Of a stretch of 64,000 nt of DNA, positions 29,398 through 39,288 are shown piece by piece. The stretch comes from Candidatus Thalassarchaeaceae archaeon. GTDB taxonomy: Archaea > Thermoplasmatota > Poseidoniia > Poseidoniales > Thalassarchaeaceae. Both the position numbers and the translations under genes were made by a program. The stretch covers positions 62,321 to 126,320 of the forward strand of contig JALRLV010000003.1 in the NCBI GenBank assembly GCA_023268715.1. The letters are read 5' to 3'. The notes beneath the pieces are model-generated. The model saw only the letters and a program-made list of their open reading frames with translations. It was not told the DNA's origin and did no database searches. The stretch's first letter is position 1; every line of letters starts with the position of its first letter.

Positions 29398-32300
29398 ATG
29401 CCCGCCAGCCGCCGCAGACTAGCAACCGCCCTTGTTTTGTTAATGATATTCGCTCCATTAGCCAGTGCAGGAGTTACAAATTGGACTATTACCACGCCAA
29501 TTAATCCTGATGATGATGGGGTAACCACGAATGCCTTCAGCGTTCCAAGTAACGAAACTATTGTTGATGGCTGGATTTCAGTAAATAGCAATCCAATGGC
29601 TTCGTCTAACCTTGACTCGATTTCAATAAGCGGTGATGATTTCGACAACGGGACGTATGACGGGGCGACTGGTTCAGTGTTGGACGACAACTTGACAATG
29701 TATGACGACGGAAGTACATCGTCCGTGTGGAACTTTGATGATAATGGCAATTTCACAATTGCAATGGCGGATGATTATCACTCAGGTCCAGGTGAACATC
29801 TTTGGCAAGTAGAAAACCCAATCGCACCTTCGACTGAATGTGGGGATTTACTTCTTTACAATCTATCTTCGGGTTTCGATCTAGACTTTGACCTCACCCT
29901 AGATGATGATGAAATCACTTCCACAGAAAACCTATGCCAGACAAATATGACAATCGAAAATGGAACAGGACAACCTCCAGCTGGAGACGTTAATGGTACC
30001 GTCCAAAATAGTACTGTAACTGTTATGGATTATACACTCACAACTGGGGACTCAAATTGTCCCTATGGAGGGACACATATTATTTGGGGGAACGATTTTT
30101 CAATTTATTACGATAAAAATACCTCTCTAAATGCTTCTGAAATCGAAGGAGAATTCTATTTCTGTAACGGACAAGAAGTTTGGTTTGCTTCCTTGCTTGA
30201 TTTAGGCGGAACCATTGTCGGTGATCAACAACAATTAGCTCATGGTGTTGTTCCATCTGCTCCCTCCGAAGGAGAAGTAGTAGTAGGTACTTTACCAGGT
30301 CAAGCATTAGACCCTGGCACAGATGCTTGGTTACTTTTACCATCCTCTGACATTCCCGCAAACCCAGATACTCACGTGAATTACTCGTTTTCTTTTGACC
30401 ACTGGTATGACGTAGAATCTGGTGACGGCCTTTGGGTTGAACATAGATTGAGAAATGGCTCAGCAGGCTGGGGTGGTTGGACATGGACTGATTTAGAGTC
30501 AGGATACACTCATTCAATTTCGATGGGTGACCTTGATGTATCCGGCACACCCTCTTCAAGCACAATTCCAGTTTTCGGCGGCGATGCGGTTAGTGGTTGG
30601 GTTTCCTCATTCACAAATTTATCAAACATCTCTGACATTACTACCTTTACCGAAATTCAATTCAGATTTAGGGTAGTAACTGCATTAACTTCAACCGGCT
30701 CAGCGGGCTGGTTCCTTGATAACATAAATTATCACAATGATGGTGATAATAGCGGGGCGTGGCATCACGGGTGTGATGTGAATGGATACGCTGCATACAT
30801 GTACACAGGTTACTGTTACTACGGGCACAACAAATTGGGTTATCTCACATACTCTGGCTTAGATTTGACAGGCGCTACAGACATTGAATTCGATCTTCAT
30901 TGGGATTTAGAAGGTTCGGGCTGGGATAATGCCTGCATAGAACTTTCAAACAATAATGGCGGCAACTGGATTGACATTACTTCGACAAGTAGCAGTACTA
31001 CGACTCAATGTCGATCTAGATCAGGAGCCATCCCAGGTTATGGATACTCAGACATGGATGGTAACAGTTACGGAGATGACAGTGGTGGGCTTGTTACCAT
31101 TAAGCCAGACGTGCCAACTGCTTACCAAGTTGCTAACATAACTATTCGATTTGTAGTCCAGACAGACAGTAGTGTAGGATATGGCTCTCCAGGAGGTACT
31201 TCGGACCCAGATGGTAGAGAGGGTCTGACAGTCTTCGGTTTTAGACCGGTCGACTCAACTGGAGCAACTCTATACAGCGTTTATTTGGATGCAACCACTC
31301 CAACTACACCAACTGGAAATGAGTGGAGGTTCCTTACTCTAAATTCGGGTTTCATAGACAATCAGCATGGCTTTGAGGACTCAGCTGTTACAGAGCCTGA
31401 ATCTGACGATATGGATGGTTTTACCAGAACAAGCACCAACACTTGTTCAAACTCACCAACATGCGGCTGGGATTTGACTCCGATAATCTCGGATGATTTT
31501 GGTCCTAGTGAAGCTGCTTCCTTCCCTTATCTATATGCCATTGGAGCTGGAGGTTCATTCCAAGGTGGTGTGCAAGAGGCAAGCCTAATCACCCCTAATA
31601 TTTCAGTACCTGAATCGGGAATATCTTTCTTCACATTCGAGATGTGGATGTGCTGGTCATACAGCAACTGGCAAGGTAACATGCACGGTGGAGCTTTGAT
31701 GGTTCAGGTTGATGGAGGGGCTTGGGAACTTGTGAATCCGGGATGGTACTCAGAAACTATGTCGAGTTACTCTTCATTCTCTTACATCCAAACTAATCTT
31801 GACGGTATGCCAATTTGGACTGATGAGAGTTGTGGCGATACTGACTTCACCTCATATGAGGTGTCGATGGCTGAATGGGCAGGTAGTGATGTAAAATTCA
31901 AATTCATAGCCGCGGATAAGTACGGCTACGGATACTCTGGCCAACAAGGATGGTTCATCGACAACGTTGGAGTTAGGCAGGGGCATTTCAGTAGCCCTGG
32001 TGATTGGATGAGTCAACCAATTGAATTGAATGGTTTAGATTCTTTCAACTTGGGTATAGTTGAAATTGAGGGTAAAATAGATGAAAATTCGACAGTGACC
32101 GGTTCGATTATTGATGCTGTTACCGAAGAGCCAATAATCGGTTTTGAATCGCTTGATTTCCCTATTAATTTGGCAGGTCTAGATTCTGAAACCCACCCGA
32201 CTGTTAAGGTAAGATTAGAATTGTCTTCATCAAGTACTATTTCCACTCCAATCATCAGGCATGTCGAGGTTGGAGGCCCAAGGATTCTTTCCGCTGAATT

Positions 32301-35300
32301 ATTCGATTTCAACGGCTGGAATATTCCATCTGGAGTTGAGGTGATTGATGATTTGCTTAACGCAACAGCCGTTACGAGTACAATCACATCCGAGTACTTA
32401 GATTCGGTCAGGCCAATTAAGAGAATTAACTTCCTTGGAAATGCCTCAAACAATGTTCTTGTAGCGATTTTGGATGAAAATGGAAACGATATCGCGAATA
32501 ATACTCAGGGAGGTTATGTTTCCTTCACTAATCCTATCGACGGATATGGGATTCGAGTAACTCTGCCTCCGAATGGATTCATCGATGAGATGTGGATTAC
32601 ACCGGTTTATGCCGAGCCCGCGAGAGATGTTGCAATTGATGTTGCGGAAGACCAGACAGACGATTGGGATTTCCCATACTCCAATGGACGCGGGCATCTC
32701 GGCTGGCAGACTACAATGTTAGCGGAAGAAGCAAGTTCTAACCCCAATCAAATGGGATCCACTTCATTAGAATTATCACTCACTTCGGGAGTGCAGGAGA
32801 GTTTGACAATCCTAATTCCGGATGGCGCTATTGCCCATTCAGGACTGTTGGCTATCACATCTGATGCTGATGGCTTCGATAGTTCAATAAACATAGGAAT
32901 TAATGGATATCAAAAATATACATCTTCTTCAGATCAATATCTGACTTACTTCACATTCTCTCCAAATCAGGTTGCATCCATATCAGCCATGGGTAGTTCA
33001 TGGACCGATACGAATGCCAATTCGCGAGATTGGAAAGAAGTTGATGTTACATTGGAGAGTTCTACAACCCAAACAGTTACTCTATCTAGGTTAGCAATAT
33101 CTTACTCATTGTATGAGACAGTTTCAGATTTGACTAATTCTCTAGCAGCTTACCATACTACAGCTGCCGCGGATAACCCGGGTGCTGTGAATATTAACAT
33201 TCCAACAAATATCACCGCACCTGCTGGGCAGATATCGATTAATGGGCAGATAGAGCATGAATTAATGATTAAGAACAAGGATTTCAACGTACCACAAGTT
33301 TTCTATCCTGATGGTACGATGTATGAGATAGTGACAATTCACCGACATTTGTATGATAATTCTGAATTGCAAACCATACTATTGGACGGTCACGCATCGG
33401 ATGGAGAAACTGTTTCCTTTGAGGTGAGTAACTCTGACGATGATTCATGGGGAATGACTTCTGGTTCAGTTACATTCTCTCAGACATCTGGTTCTCAGTT
33501 GATGTCTCTCGATACATCTGCTAGTGAAGTATCGGTTGTTGATGGGGGAGATGGTTGGATGGAAGTTCAGGTAACTTGGAAATTTGATATTTCTTGGAAC
33601 TGGAATGATGTTGATCGAATCAATTGGATTGCCCAAGCATTAGACAGCGATGGAGCTTCTATATGGCCCGCTAATTCCGTAAGTGGTATTTTCGGAAATG
33701 CGGTAGAAAATGATTTACAAATTGATTCATTTGAAATTCGTGACCAGTTTGGACGTCTGGTGTCAAATCAGTTCTCGACCTTTTACCCCTTCCCAATTTT
33801 GGAGGGTAGTGACATTAACATCACAGGATCAGTCAGATTCCAGAATTCCTTGGATACCAGGCCAACTGCATCTGATTTCCAAGTTCGACTTAATCTATCG
33901 GGGTCCCTCTTCCTCTTGGATTCCTTTGACGATGGAGTGTTCTCTGGAACATTCAGCACTCCAATGGGACTATCCGAAATCTCAGCATCTCCTGAACTAT
34001 TTAGAATTGGCCCACTATCTGGTTCTATAGGCGGCGAAGACACATCTGGCCAACCACCGATTGTGGTTATGGTCAATGACTACACCCCTCCAACTGCAGG
34101 ACCGCTTCAGGTAATGACTCCGTCTGGTTTGCAAAATGCTAACGGTGCGGTCTGGGATCCGTCTCAATCACTCAGCCTGTATGTGACTGTAGAAGAGCCA
34201 GAGGCTAGAGGTGAAACACTAACCATGCATTACTGGAGAGCAGACATGGACGATCTAAACTCAAATGGTATTGCTGAAGTCGAAGAATATCTTTCTCAGG
34301 TTCAATTACTTTCCACTGGAATGACAGGAGAGCAACAAGTAAGTTTCGCAGGAATCGACGTTTCAGGACAATCTTTCAATGGTGAGGTTCACATCTATCT
34401 CGAAGGAACAGATTGGGCTGGCTTGACTTATCAAGAAGGAGGGACTGGCGGTGGACCAGGTGCGGACAACTCTTGGGCTAGTGTAATAGTAGCCACTGAT
34501 GAGCCGACTGAAATCGTGAACAATGGATTCAATCTAGACAGGAAAACCGGATATCTTTTGGCCGGTGTCCCTCATACTTTTACGATGCAAATAAGCGAAC
34601 CTAATGGTTTGCAAACCTTGGATAATATCACCATAATGCTATGCGGCGATCGCCTCGATGATAATCTAGGCGAAGTATCCTACAATCCCGGGACCGGTGA
34701 AATATGGACTGCAGACGACTCTATGGTGTCTCCACTTACAGTACAGACCACTCAAATCACCCAATCGGTAATAGAACTTGCAATGACATTCGAATTGTCT
34801 TGGGAATATCCATGGGAAGAAGGCCAATTTGGATGCAAGCCAAGTGTCAGTATTATTGACGATATTACAGAAGTCGCCTATCTGAATAACATTGGAGACT
34901 TAACTTGGGTACTGGATAACTCGCTCGTTGCCGTAGCTTCCGGTATGTCTGATTTGACACCACCTATAGTCGCCACAGACGATACTCACCTCTTCTTGAG
35001 ACAAGGTGATGAATTCGGAATGACCGGTGGTGTATTCTTTGCTGGTTCTGGAGAAATATTCACAGAAGTGCCAGATGACTTGCAAGTAGAGATGACTTTA
35101 ATTTACGGAACACAGGAACTCAGTTCGATTGCTGATGTTAATAATGATGGTCAGTGGTACGCTACTTTGACACTTCCAGGTATACCACCATACAATCCTA
35201 CAATGAATGTCACCACAACCGTGCTTAATGTGCCCGGAAGCGGAACTACATCGACAAATACTAACGGTCATATCACAGTAGACAGTAAATCGCCAACCGT

Positions 35301-36213
35301 CTTGTTTGACCAAATTAATTATCCGGATTCCTCGCTGACAGTGCTTGAATCTGATCTCCTTGAAGAAGTTCTAGTTTCGTTGATTATTGTGGATGAAATC
35401 GGTATGCCTGATTCTGATCTTGAAGTCGCATGGGTATACCTGAGAGATAACCAGATGGTTGCAGGAACAGAAGATACCGGAACTCTAGCCTTATTGCTAT
35501 CTGAAGAAGGAAGGGAAGTATTCCAAGGAAAGCTGGACCTTACACCAATGCTCGAGGGACATAAAATTCAAAATGGGGATAGGATATTATTCTGGGTGAC
35601 ATCAACCGATAAGTCAGGAAATGAAATCCAGGGCTTGGGTAGTCAACAATCTCCAAGAGCCGTTGCCCTGAGAGTTATGGAGTTCAATCCATCTCTTGAC
35701 AACGTTGTTGTTACTCCAAAAGACCCTCTCCAAGATACAACGGTTGTGATCGAAACATATTGGTCCAACAGTGGTAAGAGAGATGGAACAATAGAGATTA
35801 ACCTATACGAACTCACCGAAGATGGAAAGTGGGTGACTGAACAGGCGAGTGTAGACCTAGAATTGTCGGCGGAAACATCATCGGTATATGCTAAGTTTGA
35901 GTGGGTTGCAGGAGCTCCAGGACAACCTGTGTTGTACATCATTGTTGACGATGATTTTGACAACCCTGCACACCCAGTAAGTGGATTAGTTGTTCAAGCA
36001 CCAATCGTCGACGAAGGTGCCAGTGAAGATACAATGGTATACCTCATTATGGGAGGGGTTTTCCTTGTCGCAGTAGCAATGGTAGGATTCTTTGTTAGCA
36101 GGTCAAGAAGTGGTGATGACGAATACTATTACGACGATGAGGACTCATATTATGAGGAAGACTACGAAGAAGATGAGTATGAAGAAGATGAGTATGAAGA
36201 AGATGATAACTAA
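29398..36213 (+). CDS. giant surface protein (~2271 aa): signal peptide, MAM/immune-inhibitor-like beta domains, C-terminal TM, acidic Tyr/Asp/Glu tail
   Basis: RRRLATALVLLMIFAPLASA; TM MVYLIMGGVFLVAVAMVGFFV; tail DDEYYYDDEDSYYEEDYEEDEYEEDEYEEDDN. The track starts at 29383; the TATA at ~29371 suggests a leaderless start at 29398. Confidence 0.92.
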   Translation: MPASRRRLATALVLLMIFAPLASAGVTNWTITTPINPDDDGVTTNAFSVPSNETIVDGWISVNSNPMASSNLDSISISGDDFDNGTYDGATGSVLDDNLTMYDDGSTSSVWNFDDNGNFTIAMADDYHSGPGEHLWQVENPIAPSTECGDLLLYNLSSGFDLDFDLTLDDDEITSTENLCQTNMTIENGTGQPPAGDVNGTVQNSTVTVMDYTLTTGDSNCPYGGTHIIWGNDFSIYYDKNTSLNASEIEGEFYFCNGQEVWFASLLDLGGTIVGDQQQLAHGVVPSAPSEGEVVVGTLPGQALDPGTDAWLLLPSSDIPANPDTHVNYSFSFDHWYDVESGDGLWVEHRLRNGSAGWGGWTWTDLESGYTHSISMGDLDVSGTPSSSTIPVFGGDAVSGWVSSFTNLSNISDITTFTEIQFRFRVVTALTSTGSAGWFLDNINYHNDGDNSGAWHHGCDVNGYAAYMYTGYCYYGHNKLGYLTYSGLDLTGATDIEFDLHWDLEGSGWDNACIELSNNNGGNWIDITSTSSSTTTQCRSRSGAIPGYGYSDMDGNSYGDDSGGLVTIKPDVPTAYQVANITIRFVVQTDSSVGYGSPGGTSDPDGREGLTVFGFRPVDSTGATLYSVYLDATTPTTPTGNEWRFLTLNSGFIDNQHGFEDSAVTEPESDDMDGFTRTSTNTCSNSPTCGWDLTPIISDDFGPSEAASFPYLYAIGAGGSFQGGVQEASLITPNISVPESGISFFTFEMWMCWSYSNWQGNMHGGALMVQVDGGAWELVNPGWYSETMSSYSSFSYIQTNLDGMPIWTDESCGDTDFTSYEVSMAEWAGSDVKFKFIAADKYGYGYSGQQGWFIDNVGVRQGHFSSPGDWMSQPIELNGLDSFNLGIVEIEGKIDENSTVTGSIIDAVTEEPIIGFESLDFPINLAGLDSETHPTVKVRLELSSSSTISTPIIRHVEVGGPRILSAELFDFNGWNIPSGVEVIDDLLNATAVTSTITSEYLDSVRPIKRINFLGNASNNVLVAILDENGNDIANNTQGGYVSFTNPIDGYGIRVTLPPNGFIDEMWITPVYAEPARDVAIDVAEDQTDDWDFPYSNGRGHLGWQTTMLAEEASSNPNQMGSTSLELSLTSGVQESLTILIPDGAIAHSGLLAITSDADGFDSSINIGINGYQKYTSSSDQYLTYFTFSPNQVASISAMGSSWTDTNANSRDWKEVDVTLESSTTQTVTLSRLAISYSLYETVSDLTNSLAAYHTTAAADNPGAVNINIPTNITAPAGQISINGQIEHELMIKNKDFNVPQVFYPDGTMYEIVTIHRHLYDNSELQTILLDGHASDGETVSFEVSNSDDDSWGMTSGSVTFSQTSGSQLMSLDTSASEVSVVDGGDGWMEVQVTWKFDISWNWNDVDRINWIAQALDSDGASIWPANSVSGIFGNAVENDLQIDSFEIRDQFGRLVSNQFSTFYPFPILEGSDINITGSVRFQNSLDTRPTASDFQVRLNLSGSLFLLDSFDDGVFSGTFSTPMGLSEISASPELFRIGPLSGSIGGEDTSGQPPIVVMVNDYTPPTAGPLQVMTPSGLQNANGAVWDPSQSLSLYVTVEEPEARGETLTMHYWRADMDDLNSNGIAEVEEYLSQVQLLSTGMTGEQQVSFAGIDVSGQSFNGEVHIYLEGTDWAGLTYQEGGTGGGPGADNSWASVIVATDEPTEIVNNGFNLDRKTGYLLAGVPHTFTMQISEPNGLQTLDNITIMLCGDRLDDNLGEVSYNPGTGEIWTADDSMVSPLTVQTTQITQSVIELAMTFELSWEYPWEEGQFGCKPSVSIIDDITEVAYLNNIGDLTWVLDNSLVAVASGMSDLTPPIVATDDTHLFLRQGDEFGMTGGVFFAGSGEIFTEVPDDLQVEMTLIYGTQELSSIADVNNDGQWYATLTLPGIPPYNPTMNVTTTVLNVPGSGTTSTNTNGHITVDSKSPTVLFDQINYPDSSLTVLESDLLEEVLVSLIIVDEIGMPDSDLEVAWVYLRDNQMVAGTEDTGTLALLLSEEGREVFQGKLDLTPMLEGHKIQNGDRILFWVTSTDKSGNEIQGLGSQQSPRAVALRVMEFNPSLDNVVVTPKDPLQDTTVVIETYWSNSGKRDGTIEINLYELTEDGKWVTEQASVDLELSAETSSVYAKFEWVAGAPGQPVLYIIVDDDFDNPAHPVSGLVVQAPIVDEGASEDTMVYLIMGGVFLVAVAMVGFFVSRSRSGDDEYYYDDEDSYYEEDYEEDEYEEDEYEEDDN
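36166..36206 (+). repeat. 15-bp tandem repeat gaagaagatgagtat (~2.7 copies)
   Basis: Encodes the EEDEYEEDEYEEDD tail of the giant protein. Confidence 0.8.
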
Positions 36214-36348
36214 TGAATTCATGCGACACTCATAGATTCGAAATACGTCTGAACTATATGTGAAACCCAATTTAGTCCTTATGCTAACCTGTTGAGTTTA
36301 TAGACCCTAGAATTCCGAACTTTTGTTTGGGGAGATGAATTCTCCTCG

Positions 36349-36534
36349 ATGGGGGATGGGGATATGGACCAGCATAGCGATGAGGTTACTGTAGAAGAAT
36401 TGAGGGGCGAATTAGAGGATTTGAGGACACTAGTTCATACCCTTCTTACGATAATTATGGAGGAAGCGGATGGAGTTCAATCCGGCAATACTCCTCATAT
36501 TCCAAACCAACCAAAACGCGGATATTCGATGTGA
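36349..36534 (+). CDS. small acidic hypothetical protein (61 aa)
   Basis: MGDGDMDQHSDEVTVEELRGELEDLRTLVHTLLTIIMEEADG, likely coiled coil; ends 1 nt before the convergent gene. Confidence 0.45.
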   Translation: MGDGDMDQHSDEVTVEELRGELEDLRTLVHTLLTIIMEEADGVQSGNTPHIPNQPKRGYSM

Positions 36535-36535
36535 A

Positions 36536-37228
36536 TCAGTATTCCACCGGTTCTGGATCTATTGATCTCCAAATGTACCAGACGCCCAGAGTGCGGTATG
36601 GTTTCCAATTTTCAGAAATATCATATAACTGAGGTTTTTCCAATGTTTTTCCCGAATTGTATAATTTTTCCATTCCTCTGATTAATCCAATATCATCAAT
36701 TGGGAAAACATCTTGACGTAACAAGGCAAAGATTAGCAGCATTTGAACTGTCCACCGTCCAACACCGCGTAATTTTACAAGTTCCTCGATTACTTCTTCG
36801 TCGCTCATTATATCCCAATCGATTTCACCAAATCCGTTTATCCAAGCCTCGGCAATTCCTACTATATATTCCACCTTTCTGTTTGACAGACCTACTTGCC
36901 TGAGTTCTTCGTGGGTTTTTGCAAGTATAGATTCTGGATTTACTTCGCCAACAAGGTCAAACAATCTAGACCAAACTGCAGAAGCTGCGATTACGGAAAT
37001 TTGTTGCCCAACGATTGATTTGATTAATGTCGCAAACAAATCTCCTCGGCTGCTTAACCGAGGCTCTTCAAATTCTTCGATTACACCATTTAGCAAAGTA
37101 TCTGAGGCCGAAATTGCTTGTTTTGCAGAATCCCACCATTCAGGTGTCGAACCCGCATCCACCACAAACTTCCTCAGGATATCATTCATTATGGCTTGAC
37201 CGGTCGGCAGGTCATGGATCAAGCGCAA
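36536..37228 (-). CDS. DNA-3-methyladenine glycosylase II-like (AlkA, HhH-GPD)
   Basis: LFATLIKSIVGQQISVIAASAVWSRL, HhH-GPD LVKLRGVGRWTVQMLLIFALLRQDVFPIDDIGLIRGM; start may be 37189. Confidence 0.92.
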   Translation of the reverse strand: MRLIHDLPTGQAIMNDILRKFVVDAGSTPEWWDSAKQAISASDTLLNGVIEEFEEPRLSSRGDLFATLIKSIVGQQISVIAASAVWSRLFDLVGEVNPESILAKTHEELRQVGLSNRKVEYIVGIAEAWINGFGEIDWDIMSDEEVIEELVKLRGVGRWTVQMLLIFALLRQDVFPIDDIGLIRGMEKLYNSGKTLEKPQLYDISENWKPYRTLGVWYIWRSIDPEPVEY

Positions 37229-37711
37229 GTAGTCCTCGCAGCAGGCTTATTCTGTACCATAGCATTTGCAGGTGTTGTTTTACTAGATTCTGAATCAAGC
37301 ACTGATGGAATCCCGGATTGGGAGGTTTTGGAAGTCTGTCTAGCAGACCATAGTGGAAGTATTTCTCACATTCATGCAACTGTTTCAATAACCATTAATG
37401 GAAATAACATTCTAATCCCGGAAGATATTGGGATTACAGATCAAGTCTGCCCGAATGGTATGCGTGGAGTACATACACATGACGATACTGGAAGGCTACA
37501 CATAGAAACTCCGGGAGCTATGGAGGCGCCAGTTGGTGCTTTCTTTTCTATTTGGGGGGAACAATTCGATGACACACATATCCTGAATAAAGTTGCAAAC
37601 GACAATAACGAAGTTGTAATGTTCGTAAACGGTCAACAGAATTTCGAATATGAAAATTACCTCATGGAAGACGGCGATGTCATAGAAATTGAATATCGTG
37701 AAAAACAGTGA
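37214..37711 (+). CDS. membrane-anchored or secreted hypothetical protein (165 aa)
   Basis: MDQAQVVLAAGLFCTIAFAGVVLLDSES N-terminal hydrophobic segment; start taken at ATG 37214. Confidence 0.7.
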   Translation: MDQAQVVLAAGLFCTIAFAGVVLLDSESSTDGIPDWEVLEVCLADHSGSISHIHATVSITINGNNILIPEDIGITDQVCPNGMRGVHTHDDTGRLHIETPGAMEAPVGAFFSIWGEQFDDTHILNKVANDNNEVVMFVNGQQNFEYENYLMEDGDVIEIEYREKQ

Positions 37712-37717
37712 TATTTT

Positions 37718-39241
37718 TCATCCTTTAATTACAGCGAATGGCCTTAGTCTGGCAACAGGTCTAGCTAGGTTTGCGGCATTTGTAAGAGCGATTACCTCGT
37801 CCACATCTTTGTACGCTTCAGGCGCTTCTTCGGCAAGCACATTCGGAGTTTTCGCTCGGACATGAATTCCCGAGGCCTCAAGTCTTTCTCTAAGGGCTAA
37901 TGAATCGACGGATTTCCTTGCTGCAGTTCTAGACAACTGTCTTCCTGCTCCGTGGCAAGACGAAGAAAATGCATCATTAGCCCCTTTCTTTGGCCCAGCT
38001 AAAACCCACGAGGCAGTCCCCATGTCTCCTGGTACCAAAACAGGTTGTCCAACACTCGAGAATTTACTTGCAAGTTCTGGATGATCTCCACCAAGTGCTC
38101 GAGTTGCCCCCTTTCTATGTACACAACATTTGCAAGATTTACCATGGACAATATGGTCCTCAACTTTCGCTATGTTGTGACTAACGTCGTATACAACATC
38201 TAATTCACCGTCCGAGCCTAGTTGATTTCTGAGCGTATTTCTCAACCTTTGTGTTAGTACAGAACGGTTTGCAAAGGCGTAATTTCCGGCAGCTCGCATC
38301 GCATCAAGGTAGGCTGTTCCTTCCCTACTGTAAATCGGTGCCGCTGCGAGTTGTCTATCGCGTAAACGATAATCCCAAGCTTGAGCAACCCAGTGGTCTC
38401 CATCGCGTTGATATTTACTTTCTATTTTCGCCACATGTTCACTACATACCTGATGGCCGAGTCCTCTTGATCCTGTGTGAATCATGGCGGTGACTTGACC
38501 TTCTCGCAAACCGTAGGCCTCCGCTGCAACCGGGTCTTCTATTCTATCTACTACTTGCAATTCAAGGAAGTGATTGCCTGAACCTAATGTTCCCAGAGCC
38601 TTCATTCCACGTTTCTGAGCTCTTTCCCCCACATTTCTCTCAGTACTCTCCAGTAATCCATTGGATTCTATTGCCAGTAAGTCTTCTGATTCACCCCACC
38701 CTATGTCAATTGCAGCTTTTGCCCCCTCAGAAAGCACAGAAGCCATAGTCGTCTCATCTAGTTGAAGTCCACCTTTGCTAGTAGCGCCAGCGGGGATTTG
38801 ATTTGCAAGAGTACGAACTAACGACTTTGAATCAATGTCTGAAATCTCTACATCCATGGAACATAGTCGAACTCCACAATTAATGTCGAATCCAACTCCT
38901 CCCGGGGAAATTGCACCACCTAATTCACCTGTATTTACGTCCGTAGCCACTACCCCTCCTATTGGAAAGCCATAGCCAAAATGCCAATCAGCCATTGCCC
39001 AGGCATCACCTACAATTCCTGGCATACCAGCAGTGTTACAGAGTTGCTCGGGGGAACGGTCATCACTGTGAGCGTGCATATGCTTTTCATCTGAAATTAA
39101 TATTGCATCAGTGAGCATAGAACCATGTTTGGAGATGCGCATTCGCCCGTCTCCATCACTGTCAAGATGCTCACGCCAAGCAGCGCTCATGACAACTCGT
39201 GAAGCACAATTGATTTCAACGCGACGCAGCATAATGAACAA
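37718..39241 (-). CDS. rtcB: tRNA-splicing ligase RtcB
   Basis: GYGFPIGGVVATD, ISPGGVGFDINCGVRL, LGTLGSGNHFLE, HTGSRGLGHQVC, DVSHNIAKVEDH. Confidence 0.95.
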   Translation of the reverse strand: MFIMLRRVEINCASRVVMSAAWREHLDSDGDGRMRISKHGSMLTDAILISDEKHMHAHSDDRSPEQLCNTAGMPGIVGDAWAMADWHFGYGFPIGGVVATDVNTGELGGAISPGGVGFDINCGVRLCSMDVEISDIDSKSLVRTLANQIPAGATSKGGLQLDETTMASVLSEGAKAAIDIGWGESEDLLAIESNGLLESTERNVGERAQKRGMKALGTLGSGNHFLELQVVDRIEDPVAAEAYGLREGQVTAMIHTGSRGLGHQVCSEHVAKIESKYQRDGDHWVAQAWDYRLRDRQLAAAPIYSREGTAYLDAMRAAGNYAFANRSVLTQRLRNTLRNQLGSDGELDVVYDVSHNIAKVEDHIVHGKSCKCCVHRKGATRALGGDHPELASKFSSVGQPVLVPGDMGTASWVLAGPKKGANDAFSSSCHGAGRQLSRTAARKSVDSLALRERLEASGIHVRAKTPNVLAEEAPEAYKDVDEVIALTNAANLARPVARLRPFAVIKG

Positions 39242-39288
39242 TTGCTTTCAAGACGACTTGTCCGATGGGTAGACTGTAGGGAGGGGCA

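Noticed and set aside
30080-30565. 161-aa minus-strand ORF
   Set aside because: Antisense to the giant surface protein, no domain
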